A stretch of 64,000 bases of DNA, from NCBI RefSeq assembly GCF_018279705.1, contig NZ_CP036498.1, positions 4,977,001-5,041,000 of the forward strand, in the 5' to 3' direction. The translations under genes were made by a program, and so were the position numbers. Source of the DNA: Tardiphaga alba (GTDB lineage Bacteria; Pseudomonadota; Alphaproteobacteria; Rhizobiales; Xanthobacteraceae). The notes under the pieces are model-generated. The model had not been told where the DNA came from. It made no database searches and worked only from the letters and a program-made list of their open reading frames with translations. The stretch's first letter is position 1. Each line of letters begins with the position of its first letter. Shown one piece after another: positions 34,924-42,408 of the stretch.

Positions 34924-35076
34924 CCTTCTCCCCCAAGCACAGCGAAGCTGTGCAGGGTGGGAGAAGGTGGCGCCGCGTAGCGGCGACGGATGAGGGGTAA
35001 TGCAGGGCTCGGAGTTTGTGGTACCCCTCACCCGTCCGCGCTTCGCGCGGCCACCCTCTCCCACAAGGGGAGAGGG
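34924..35076. repeat. Palindromic intergenic element, family D
   Basis: CCTTCTCCCCCAAGCACAGC and GGGAGAAGGTGGCG at the left pair with CCACCCTCTCCCACAAGGGG at the right. The centre TAATGCAGGGCTCGGAG matches the centre of the copy at 31358. Confidence 0.88.
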
Positions 35077-35083
35077 AAAAAGA

Positions 35084-36211
35084 TTAAGCCGCGTTCTTCT
35101 GGCGCATGCGTTCGATCAGCTGGTCTTCCCAATAGCTCAGCGAACCCAGGCCGACCGCGATCGCATTCGAGCGGCGATAATAAAGATGGCAGTCGAACTC
35201 CCAGGTGAAGCCCATGCCGCCATGGACCTGGATATTGTTCTTGGAGCAATGCTGGAACGCCTGCGTGGCGCTGATGCGCGCAGCAGCGGCGGCTTCCGGG
35301 AGTTCGGCGGCGTTGGTGGAAAGCGCCCAGGCGCCGTAATAGCAATTCGAGCGTGCCAGCGTCGCCGAGACATACATGTCGGCGAGCATGTGCTTGACCG
35401 CCTGGAACGAACCGATCTGGCGGCCGAAGGCGATACGATCGAGCGCATAGTCGCGGCCCATTTCCAGCGCGCGGTCGGAGCCGCCGACCTGCTCGAAGCC
35501 GACCAGCACGGCGGCGCGGTCCAGCACCTGCGAGAGGATGCTCCAGCCTTCAGCGGCGTTGCCAAGCGGCTCGGCCTTGACATTGGTGAAGGTGATCTCG
35601 GCCTGGTTGCGCGAGGGATCGATGGAGGTCAGCGCCTTGGCCTCGACACCCTCAGAGGTGAGATCGACCAGGAACAGCGCGATATCGCTGTCGCGGCCGG
35701 TAGACGCGGTGCGTGCGGCAACGATGGCGAAATCGGCGATGGCACCGTCAGCGACGGGCTTCTTGGTGCCGTTCAGCACGCCGTTCGACGCGGTGAGCTT
35801 GATTGCCTTCGGCGACGGATTACCGGTGCCCTCGAACAAAGCCAGCGTGCCGACCGCATGGCCCTGCGCGATGGCCGGCAACCACTTCTGCTTCTGCGCA
35901 TCGGAGCCGGCCAACAAAAGCGCTTCGGCAGCGAGATAGACCGTGGAGGAGAACGGCACCGGCGCCAGCGCGCGGCCCATTTCCTCGGCAATCACGCAGA
36001 GTTCGAGATGGCCTGCGCCCGAACCGCCGTAAGCCTCCGGAATGGCAACGCCGAGGAAGCCCATATCGGCAAGGCCCTTCCAGAGTTCGCGATCATAGGG
36101 CGCCTGACCATCGATCACCGCGCGCACCGCCTTCGGCGGGCACTTCTCGGTGAGGAAGCGGCGGGCCTCGTCGCGGAGCTGCTTCTGGTCGTCGGAGAAA
36201 TCGAAGTTCAT
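35084..36211 (-). CDS. Acyl-CoA dehydrogenase, small-subunit (PimD-like) type
   Basis: A 375-residue acyl-CoA dehydrogenase-like protein. The N-terminal helix domain (MNFDFSDDQKQLRDEARRFL) leads to FLGVAIPEAYGGSGAGHLEL, and the C-terminal QVHGGMGFTWEFDCHLYYRR is characteristic. The YEGT motif is absent; Glu in TWEFD is an alternative candidate base. It sits directly upstream of two large-type paralogues on the same strand, matching the large-plus-small pairs known for PimC/PimD in dicarboxylate degradation. The TetR-regulated ligase and hydratase genes further upstream make a beta-oxidation role likely. Confidence 0.87.
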   Translation of the reverse strand: MNFDFSDDQKQLRDEARRFLTEKCPPKAVRAVIDGQAPYDRELWKGLADMGFLGVAIPEAYGGSGAGHLELCVIAEEMGRALAPVPFSSTVYLAAEALLLAGSDAQKQKWLPAIAQGHAVGTLALFEGTGNPSPKAIKLTASNGVLNGTKKPVADGAIADFAIVAARTASTGRDSDIALFLVDLTSEGVEAKALTSIDPSRNQAEITFTNVKAEPLGNAAEGWSILSQVLDRAAVLVGFEQVGGSDRALEMGRDYALDRIAFGRQIGSFQAVKHMLADMYVSATLARSNCYYGAWALSTNAAELPEAAAAARISATQAFQHCSKNNIQVHGGMGFTWEFDCHLYYRRSNAIAVGLGSLSYWEDQLIERMRQKNAA

Positions 36212-36241
36212 GGCGGTACACTCTGCGTTAGCGGTTATCTC

Positions 36242-36331
36242 GTAGCCCGGATGAAGCGAAGCGCAATCCGGGCACCGGCGTTTCAGTTAGTTCGGCTGTC
36301 CCCGGATTTCGCTGCGCTCCATCCGGGCTAC
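36242..36331. repeat. Palindromic intergenic element, family B
   Basis: GTAGCCCGGATGAAGCGAAG is mirrored by GCTCCATCCGGGCTAC, in the gap between the ligase and the small acyl-CoA dehydrogenase genes. Confidence 0.9.
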
Positions 36332-36336
36332 AGACG

Positions 36337-38208
36337 TCATTTCAGCACGATCACATCCTCACCCGGATGCTGCGCATAAAGCTCGGCCATCTGCGCGGCA
36401 CGGCGTTCGAGGCCGGCACGCTGGTTGATGTAGCCCTTGTCGGTGAGTTCGTTGCCGTCGATGGACGGCGGCTCGACGAGGAACATCGCCCGCGCGATGC
36501 GACGGCTGCTGGCTCCGACCGAGGCCGCGTTATGCGCGCGAAGACCGTCCTTGAAACAAGCCAGCACTTTTGGGTGCTTTACCACATCGGCAAAACTCGC
36601 TTCGGGCTGCTCGATGAGCAACCGGCACGCCGGCAGGTTCGGCCAGGCGAGCACGCCGATAAATTCGCGGTCCTGTCCGGTGATCAGCGCATCCTGCACC
36701 ACGGGCGTTGCGGCCGCGATGATATCGGTGCGCAGCGAGCCGACATGGACGAAGGTGCCGGTGGTGAGCTTGAAATCCTCGACCACGCGACCGGAGAAGA
36801 TCAGGCCCTTCACCGGATCATTGTCGTCAACGAACACGCCGGCATCGCCGATCTTGTAGAAACCTTCTTCATCGAAGGCGGCCTTGGTGAGATCGGGCTG
36901 ATTGTAATAACCCGGCATCACATTGATGCCGCGCAGGCGCAGCTCATATTTCGCATCCACCGGCACCATCTTCAATTCGACGCCGGGAAACGGCAGGCCG
37001 ATCAGGCCGACGCGCTCGGTGTCCCAATAGGTGCCGGTCGAGGTCGGCGACGTCTCGGTGCAGCCCCAGCCGGTATAGAACACGATGCGTTCGCCAGTGG
37101 TGCGCACGGCCAGCGCCTGCATCCGCTCATAGAGATCGTCAGGGAGACGCGCGCCGCCGTAAGCCATCAGACCGATATTTTTGAAGAACGACTGAGCCAA
37201 TGCCGCGTCCTTCTCCATGGCACCGGCGATGGCGGCATAGCCGGCGGGAACATTGGCGTAATAGCTCGGTGAGATTTCGCGCAGGTTGCGCAGCGTCTCG
37301 TCGATCATGCCCGGCATCGGCCGACCGTCATCGATATAGAGCGAGCCGCCATCGACCAGCAGCGGATTGAACAGCGCATTGCCGCCCATGGTGTGATTCC
37401 ACGGCATCCAGTCGAGATAGACCGGCGGCTGCGCATCGGGCTGGCGCGGCCGCGTCTGCATCATCTGCGCGGCATTGGCGCACATCATCCGCTGGGTGTT
37501 GATCACCGCCTTCGGCATGCCGGTGGAGCCGGAAGTGAACAGCAGCTTGCCAACGGTATCGGGTGTGATCGCCGCGATCGAGGCTTCGACATCGGCGGTG
37601 ACCTTCGTCGCAGCCATGTCGGCAAAGGACACGCTCGCAATGCCTTCCGGCGGCCGCGCGACATGGATCACCTTGATGCCGGTGAGATCCAGCGCGTCGA
37701 GCGCCTTCTGGAAGGTCGGGCCATCCTGCACCATGATGGCGGCCGGCTTCACCAGATCGAACAGATATTTGAGCTTAAGGTGATCCTGGCTCATCAGCGA
37801 ATAGGCCGGCGAGACCGGCGCTGCCGGCAACCGCGCCTGCATCGCCGCCATGGTCATCAGCGCATGCTCGATGGAATTGCCGGAGAGGATCGCAACCGGC
37901 CCTTCCGCGGGCAGCTTCATGTCGAGCAGCGCCTGCGTGAGGCCATCGACGGTGCGCTTGGCTTCGGCGTAGGGGACACGACGCCACTGCCGGTCGTCAC
38001 CGGCGCGCTGCGCCAGCCAGGTGAGATCCGGACGTTCTTTCGCCCATTTCGCCAGCGGCGCGGCGAGATGCGGCTCGTAATCGATCAATGGCACGCGCGA
38101 CTTCATGACGATGACGCCATCGGGACGGCGTTCGACAGCGATGTCGCGCTCCATCCAGTGCACCTTGCGGAAGGCGGGCTTTGTCTGCGCCGCGGCTTGC
38201 ACGTTCAT
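36337..38208 (-). CDS. Feruloyl-CoA synthetase-like acid-CoA ligase (second paralogue)
   Basis: A 623-residue ANL ligase related to the gene at 15059. It has LLFTSGSTGMPKAVINTQRM, TGWGCTETSPTSTGTYW, and the hinge IFSGRVVEDFKLTTGTFVHV. Shared blocks such as ILSGNSIEHAL and PVSPAYSLMS show common descent, but the substrate pocket regions differ (TETSPTSTG versus TETAPFFM). It would make a CoA thioester from an aromatic or long-chain acid. Start ATG 38208 has GGGAGGAA 4-6 nt upstream. It lies between an enoyl-CoA hydratase gene and the small acyl-CoA dehydrogenase gene, so its product probably enters their pathway. Confidence 0.85.
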   Translation of the reverse strand: MNVQAAAQTKPAFRKVHWMERDIAVERRPDGVIVMKSRVPLIDYEPHLAAPLAKWAKERPDLTWLAQRAGDDRQWRRVPYAEAKRTVDGLTQALLDMKLPAEGPVAILSGNSIEHALMTMAAMQARLPAAPVSPAYSLMSQDHLKLKYLFDLVKPAAIMVQDGPTFQKALDALDLTGIKVIHVARPPEGIASVSFADMAATKVTADVEASIAAITPDTVGKLLFTSGSTGMPKAVINTQRMMCANAAQMMQTRPRQPDAQPPVYLDWMPWNHTMGGNALFNPLLVDGGSLYIDDGRPMPGMIDETLRNLREISPSYYANVPAGYAAIAGAMEKDAALAQSFFKNIGLMAYGGARLPDDLYERMQALAVRTTGERIVFYTGWGCTETSPTSTGTYWDTERVGLIGLPFPGVELKMVPVDAKYELRLRGINVMPGYYNQPDLTKAAFDEEGFYKIGDAGVFVDDNDPVKGLIFSGRVVEDFKLTTGTFVHVGSLRTDIIAAATPVVQDALITGQDREFIGVLAWPNLPACRLLIEQPEASFADVVKHPKVLACFKDGLRAHNAASVGASSRRIARAMFLVEPPSIDGNELTDKGYINQRAGLERRAAQMAELYAQHPGEDVIVLK

Positions 38209-38281
38209 TGCGTTCCTCCCAGAACGGCTTTGCCGACCACAGTCTCCTTGTTCGGACCTCGTGTCGGCATCATTATTGGCC

Positions 38282-39085
38282 TCAGCGCGTGACGTAGATC
38301 GGCTTGCGTTTCTCGATGAAGGCGCGGATGCCCTCCTCGAAATCCTCCGACCGGCTGCACAGCACCTGATTGCGGTCTTCCATCGCGATCACGGCTTCGA
38401 TCGAGCCGGCATCCACCGCCATGTTGATGCATTCCTTCGACAGCCGCAGGCCCACCGGCGACGCCGAGATCATCGCATCGATGTAGGGCGCTGCGGCAGC
38501 GTCGAGCTCGCCATCCGCGACGACCTCGGAGACGAGGCCGACGGCCAGCGCGCGGTCCGCATGGATGAAGCGGCCGGTGAGGATGAGTTCGGATGCGACG
38601 GAGACGCCAACGAGGCGCGGCAGGAAATAGCTGGTGCCGATATCGCAGCCGCCGAGGCCGAGTTTGATGAAGGCGCAGTTCATGCGCGCCGATTTCGACG
38701 CGATGCGGATGTCGGCGGCGAGCGCGAGCGCAAAGCCGCCCCCGGCGGCCGCGCCCTGCACCAGCGCGATGATCGGCTGCGGGCAGCGGCGCATCAGCAT
38801 CACGATGTCGGCGATGCGGCGCTGGCTGTCGAGCGACTCGGTGACGGTGCGTGGCGCGTTCTGGCCGCGCGATTGCATCGCATGCTTGAGATCGAGCCCG
38901 GCGCAGAAATTGGCGCCAGCGCCCTTGAGGACGACGACACGCGTCTTGCGGTTGCGCTGCAGGCCTTGAAAGTATTCGTTGAGCGCGTCGATCAGCGCGG
39001 GATCGAGCGCATTGAGCGCCTCCGGGCGATTGAGCGTCACCCGGTCCACGCCGTCGTCATGTTCGATCAGCAGTGGGGATGCCAC
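38282..39085 (-). CDS. Enoyl-CoA hydratase/isomerase family protein
   Basis: A 267-residue crotonase. VDRVTLNRPEALNALDPALI opens the fold, GAGANFCAGLDLKHAM is the first CoA-binding strand, and LVQGAAAGGGFALALAADIR the second. FIKLGLGGCDIGTSYFLPRL follows. The start is GTG 39085, with GGAG 9 nt upstream. It lies between the SDR gene and the feruloyl-CoA-synthetase-like gene on the same strand, in the order dehydrogenase-hydratase-ligase, and is probably co-transcribed despite a family A repeat upstream. Confidence 0.86.
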   Translation of the reverse strand: MASPLLIEHDDGVDRVTLNRPEALNALDPALIDALNEYFQGLQRNRKTRVVVLKGAGANFCAGLDLKHAMQSRGQNAPRTVTESLDSQRRIADIVMLMRRCPQPIIALVQGAAAGGGFALALAADIRIASKSARMNCAFIKLGLGGCDIGTSYFLPRLVGVSVASELILTGRFIHADRALAVGLVSEVVADGELDAAAAPYIDAMISASPVGLRLSKECINMAVDAGSIEAVIAMEDRNQVLCSRSEDFEEGIRAFIEKRKPIYVTR

Positions 39086-39142
39086 CTGTGTTACTCCTCA
39101 CCCGTCTTGTTGCGCATTCGAGGCGCTTATCGCTGTTTCCGT

Positions 39143-39226
39143 CGTCATTGCGAGCAAAGCGAAGCAATCCAGTCTTTCTTCAGTGAAACTCTGGATTGCT
39201 TCGTCGCTTCGCTCCTCGCAATGACG
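39143..39226. repeat. Palindromic intergenic element, family A
   Basis: CGTCATTGCGAGCAAAGCG is mirrored by CGCTCCTCGCAATGACG, with inner AAGCAATCCAG / CTGGATTGCTT. It lies between the SDR and hydratase genes. Confidence 0.9.
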
Positions 39227-39229
39227 AGG

Positions 39230-39988
39230 TTACCGCGGAGCCATACGGATCGCGCCGTCGAGACGGATCGTCTCGCCGTTCAGCATCGGGTTCTCGACGA
39301 TGTGAACCGCGAGATTGCCGTATTCCGACGCGTCGCCGAGGCGGGCCGGATGCGGCACCTGGGCGCCCAAGCTGGCGCGGGCTTCTTCATTGAGGCCCAT
39401 CAGCAGCGGCGTCAGGAACAGGCCCGGCGCAATCGTGTTGACGCGGATCTTTGACGAGGCAAGGTCTCGTGCTGCCGGCAGCGTGAGGCCGACGACGCCG
39501 CCCTTCGAGGCGGAGTAAGCGATCTGGCCGATCTGACCTTCATAGGCCGCAACCGACGCGGTGTTGATGATGACCCCGCGCTCTTCGCCGATCGCTTCTG
39601 CGGTGGCGAGCTGCTCGGCGAACAGACGCAGGCAGTTGAAGGTGCCGATCAGGTTCACCATGATCACATTGGTGAACTTGTCCAGGGGATAGACGCCCTG
39701 CTTGCCGACGATGCGCTGCGAACCGCCGATGCCGGCGCAGTTCATCAGCACGCGCGCGGTGCCATGCGCAGCCGAAGCCTTGGCGAGCGCAGCCTTCACA
39801 TCGGCTTCGCTGGTGACGTCACCGACGCAGGCGACGCCCTTGATCTCGGCGGCAACCTTCTCGGCATTGTCGGCGGCGCGATCGAACACGGCGACCTTGG
39901 CGCCCTTGGCGGCCATCGCGTGTGCGGTCGCGGCGCCGAGGCCCGAGCCACCGCCAGTGATGAATACGGCTACGTCTTTAAGCTGCAT
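39230..39988 (-). CDS. SDR-family 3-hydroxyacyl-CoA dehydrogenase-like protein
   Basis: A 252-residue short-chain dehydrogenase. FITGGGSGLGAAT is the NAD-binding TGxxxGxG motif, NCAGIGG the NNAG-equivalent, IINTASVAAYEG the catalytic Ser region and YSASKGG the YxxxK motif. The overall pattern (LNGETIRLDGAIRMAPR ending) resembles type-10 3-hydroxyacyl-CoA dehydrogenases (HSD17B10/FadB2-like), which fits a beta-oxidation island. The start ATG 39988 uses a Shine-Dalgarno (AAGGAAAGG) whose AAGGA belongs to the last of four repeated leader motifs. The 233-nt leader is unusual. Confidence 0.87.
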   Translation of the reverse strand: MQLKDVAVFITGGGSGLGAATAHAMAAKGAKVAVFDRAADNAEKVAAEIKGVACVGDVTSEADVKAALAKASAAHGTARVLMNCAGIGGSQRIVGKQGVYPLDKFTNVIMVNLIGTFNCLRLFAEQLATAEAIGEERGVIINTASVAAYEGQIGQIAYSASKGGVVGLTLPAARDLASSKIRVNTIAPGLFLTPLLMGLNEEARASLGAQVPHPARLGDASEYGNLAVHIVENPMLNGETIRLDGAIRMAPR

Positions 39989-40000
39989 GGGAAGAGCCTT

Positions 40001-40207
40001 TCCTTGGGCGTTTCTGGTATTTTCTTGGATCGTTGAGTCGCGAAGAGAAAAAGAAGAAATGGTCCTTGGGCGTTTCTTATTGGTCTTGAACTGCAGGCTT
40101 GATGGAATCTGTTCCGATTGTTCTTGTTCTTCTTGTTGTTGTTTTTGTTAGGTTCCTTGGGCGTTTCCTCAAGTTTCTTGTCTTGCAGTGTTTCCTTGGG
40201 CCGTTTC
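40001..40207 (-). repeat. SDR-gene leader with four copies of GAAACGCCCAAGGA
   Basis: On the minus strand the motif GAAACGCCCAAGGA occurs at 40001-40014, 40063-40076 and 40154-40167, and with one extra G at 40193-40207. The DNA between copies is A-rich on this strand with AACAACAACAAGAAGAAC-like stretches, very unlike the rest of the window. Each copy ends in AAGGA, a Shine-Dalgarno-like core. Only the last copy is followed by a start codon. It could be a translational control leader, a decoy ribosome-site array, or debris of repeat expansion. Confidence 0.6.
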
Positions 40208-40221
40208 TTCTTGAGCTGTGA

Positions 40222-40920
40222 TCAGCGGGCTTTGGCGCCCGCTTTCTTGTTTGTGAGCATGCCGTCGAGCAGCAGCATTTCGAGATGCGCCACATAGGCG
40301 CGGCACACATCATCCGTCACCGGGCCGACGCCGATGGCGCGCGACATGGCATGACGACTGAAGAAGAGATTGTCGCAAGCGCCGATCAGGCTGGTGTAGA
40401 ACAGCACGGGATCGACCACGCGGAATTCGCCGGCCTTGTGGCCCGCGGCCAGCAGGCGGCGATGGAAGCTCAGCAGCGGCCCGACGAAGAATTTTGACAC
40501 TTCATCCGCCGACTTGTCGCTGCTTTCATGCAGCAAATAGTGGATCAACCGGTTCATGTAAGGAGACTGGTTGTAGGCCTTGATGATGCCGCCGATATGC
40601 AGCCGCAGTTTTGCCGTGGCCGAAATCGGCTGCGCCAGCAGGAATTCCAGATTGGTCATCTCTGTGGCGGCGTCGCGTTCGAGCAGCGCCAGCAGGAGAC
40701 CTTCCTTGTTGCCGAAATGATATTTCACAAGCGCAGCATTGACGCCCGATTGCTGGGCAATCTCACTCAGCGACACCTCGATGGAGTTGCTGGAGATCAT
40801 CAGCTCGCTCGCCGCGAGCAAAAGCTTGTCCGCGGTCGGATTCTTGCCGACCGGGTGACGCACTGACGCCTGGGATGGGCTGGGTTGAGCTGCCATGGGA
40901 GCCGCAGATAATACGAACAT
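40222..40920 (-). CDS. TetR-family transcriptional regulator
   Basis: A 232-residue regulator. The N-terminal helix-turn-helix (SLSEIAQQSGVNAALVKYHF, then GNKEGLLLALLER) is typical of TetR; the C-terminal ligand domain is all helical (MNRLIHYLLHESSDKSADEV). The start is uncertain: ATG 40920 gives the longest form and ATG 40896 removes eight residues; neither has a good ribosome site. It is divergent from the thiolase gene, and precedes the SDR-hydratase-ligase genes on its own strand. Operators overlapping the thiolase -35 region would let it control the whole beta-oxidation island. An acyl- or aryl-CoA effector is likely by analogy. Confidence 0.87.
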   Translation of the reverse strand: MFVLSAAPMAAQPSPSQASVRHPVGKNPTADKLLLAASELMISSNSIEVSLSEIAQQSGVNAALVKYHFGNKEGLLLALLERDAATEMTNLEFLLAQPISATAKLRLHIGGIIKAYNQSPYMNRLIHYLLHESSDKSADEVSKFFVGPLLSFHRRLLAAGHKAGEFRVVDPVLFYTSLIGACDNLFFSRHAMSRAIGVGPVTDDVCRAYVAHLEMLLLDGMLTNKKAGAKAR

Positions 40921-40949
40921 GCGACCGCACTCAAGAGTTAATTGACCGA

Positions 40950-40978
40950 TTGACTAAAAGAGATGCGCCCCTTTTAAT
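40950..40978 (+). promoter_or_regulatory. Predicted sigma-70 promoter of the thiolase gene with TetR-type operator
   Basis: TTGACT (40950-40955) and TTTAAT (40973-40978) are separated by 17 bp. The -35 box overlaps a direct repeat of ATTGAC (40941-40946 and 40949-40954). That lies inside the loosely dyad-symmetric TTA...TAA block at 40938-40957, a likely repressor site. Confidence 0.55.
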
Positions 40979-41028
40979 CCGCCCAGTTTCACACCCCACC
41001 ACAACAACAAGATTCAAGGGAGATCGCC

Positions 41029-42204
41029 ATGGCCGAGGCCTATATCGTCGCCGCCGCACGTACCGCAGGTGGCCGCAAGGGTGGCCGGCTGGCCGGATGG
41101 CATCCGGCAGATCTCGCGGCGTCCGTGCTGAATGCGCTGGTCGATCGCGCCGGCGTCGATCCCGCTCTGGTGGATGACGTGATCATGGGCTGCGTCGGCC
41201 AGGGCGGCGAACAGGCCGTCAATGTGGCGCGCAATGCCGTGCTCGCATCGAAATTGCCGGAAAGCGTGCCGGGCACCTCGATCGACCGCCAATGCGGTTC
41301 GTCGCAGCAGGCGCTGCATTTCGCGGCGCAGGCGGTGATGTCCGGCGCCATGGATATCGTCATCGCCTCCGGCGTCGAGAGCATGACCCGCGTGCCGATG
41401 GGCTCGCCCAGCATCCTCGCCTCCAAGGCCGGCATGGGCAATTACATGAGCCCCAACATCCAGGCGCGCTATCCGAACATCCAGTTCAGCCAGTTCACCG
41501 GCGCCGAAATGGTGGCGCAGAAATACGACCTGTCGAAGGATCATCTCGACAGCTACTCATATGAGAGCCACCAGCGCGCCATCGCGGCGACGGAAGCCGG
41601 ACGCTTCAAGGACGAGATCGTCCCGCTGCAGATCACCCGCGCCGACGGCTCCACCGATACCCATCACATCGACGAAGGCATCCGCTTCGATGCCACGCTG
41701 GCCGGCATCAAGGGCGTCAAGCTGATCAACGAGAATGGCGGCCGCCTGTCGGCAGCATCGGCCAGCCAGATCTGCGACGGCGCGTCCGGCGTTCTCGTGG
41801 TCAATGAAAAGGGCCTGAAGCAGCTCGGCGTGAAGCCGCTGGCGCGCATCCACCATATGAGCGTGATGGGCGGCGATCCTGTGATCATGCTGGAAGCACC
41901 GCTGCCGGCGACCAAGCGCGCGCTGGAAAAGGCCGGCATGAAGATCGACGACATCGATCTGTTCGAGGTCAATGAAGCCTTCGCGTCGATCCCGACCGCC
42001 TGGCTGAAGGCGACCGGCGCCGATCCGGCACGGCTGAACGTCAATGGCGGCGCCATTGCGCTCGGCCATCCGCTCGGCGGCTCCGGCACCAAGCTGATGA
42101 CTACGCTGGTGCATGCGCTGAAGCAGCAGAACAAGCGCTACGGCCTGCAGACCATGTGCGAAGGCGGCGGCATGGCCAATGTGACGATCGTGGAGCGGCT
42201 CTGA
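41029..42204 (+). CDS. Acetyl-CoA acyltransferase (thiolase)
   Basis: A 391-residue thiolase. The active-site Cys is in IDRQCGSSQQALHFAAQAVM near residue 90, NEAFASIPTAWL and GGAIALGHPLGGSGTKL carry the His, and MCEGGGMANV carries the second Cys (C in place of the usual CxGGG, with Glu at x). It would cleave 3-ketoacyl-CoA with CoA at the end of beta-oxidation. The start ATG has GGGAG 7 nt upstream. It is divergent from tetR with a well-formed promoter between them. A family D repeat separates it from the downstream acyl-CoA ligase. Confidence 0.93.
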   Translation: MAEAYIVAAARTAGGRKGGRLAGWHPADLAASVLNALVDRAGVDPALVDDVIMGCVGQGGEQAVNVARNAVLASKLPESVPGTSIDRQCGSSQQALHFAAQAVMSGAMDIVIASGVESMTRVPMGSPSILASKAGMGNYMSPNIQARYPNIQFSQFTGAEMVAQKYDLSKDHLDSYSYESHQRAIAATEAGRFKDEIVPLQITRADGSTDTHHIDEGIRFDATLAGIKGVKLINENGGRLSAASASQICDGASGVLVVNEKGLKQLGVKPLARIHHMSVMGGDPVIMLEAPLPATKRALEKAGMKIDDIDLFEVNEAFASIPTAWLKATGADPARLNVNGGAIALGHPLGGSGTKLMTTLVHALKQQNKRYGLQTMCEGGGMANVTIVERL

Positions 42205-42220
42205 CGCTCTTCTCTTCCTT

Positions 42221-42355
42221 CCCTCTCCCCTTGTGGGAGAGGGTGGCCGCGCGCAGCGCGGACGGGTGAGGGCAGCCGCAAGCTCTGAGCCCAACCGTAC
42301 CCCTCATCCGTCACGGCCTTCGGCCGTGCCACCTTCTCCCACAAGGGGAGAAGGA
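42221..42355. repeat. Palindromic intergenic element, family D
   Basis: CCCTCTCCCCTTGTGGGAG and GGACGGGTGAGGG at the left pair with CCCCTCATCCGTC and CTTCTCCCACAAGGGG at the right. The centre contains AGCTCTGAGCCC. It lies between the thiolase and ligase genes. Confidence 0.88.
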
Positions 42356-42408
42356 AGAAACAAAAGACGAGCGGGCCAACCCGCCGATCCTTCCAAGAGG
42401 AAACACCC

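Noticed and set aside
32220..36331. Family B repeats between acyl-CoA dehydrogenase genes considered as insertion sequence remnants.
   Set aside because: No transposase fragment, no target-site duplication that I can see, and arms identical to copies far away in unrelated gaps; a short palindromic repeat family fits better.
40077..40313. A 78-codon minus-strand frame across the repeated SDR leader.
   Set aside because: It overlaps the tetR 3' end out of frame, has a low-complexity Lys/Arg/Thr composition from the A-rich repeats, and lacks a ribosome site.
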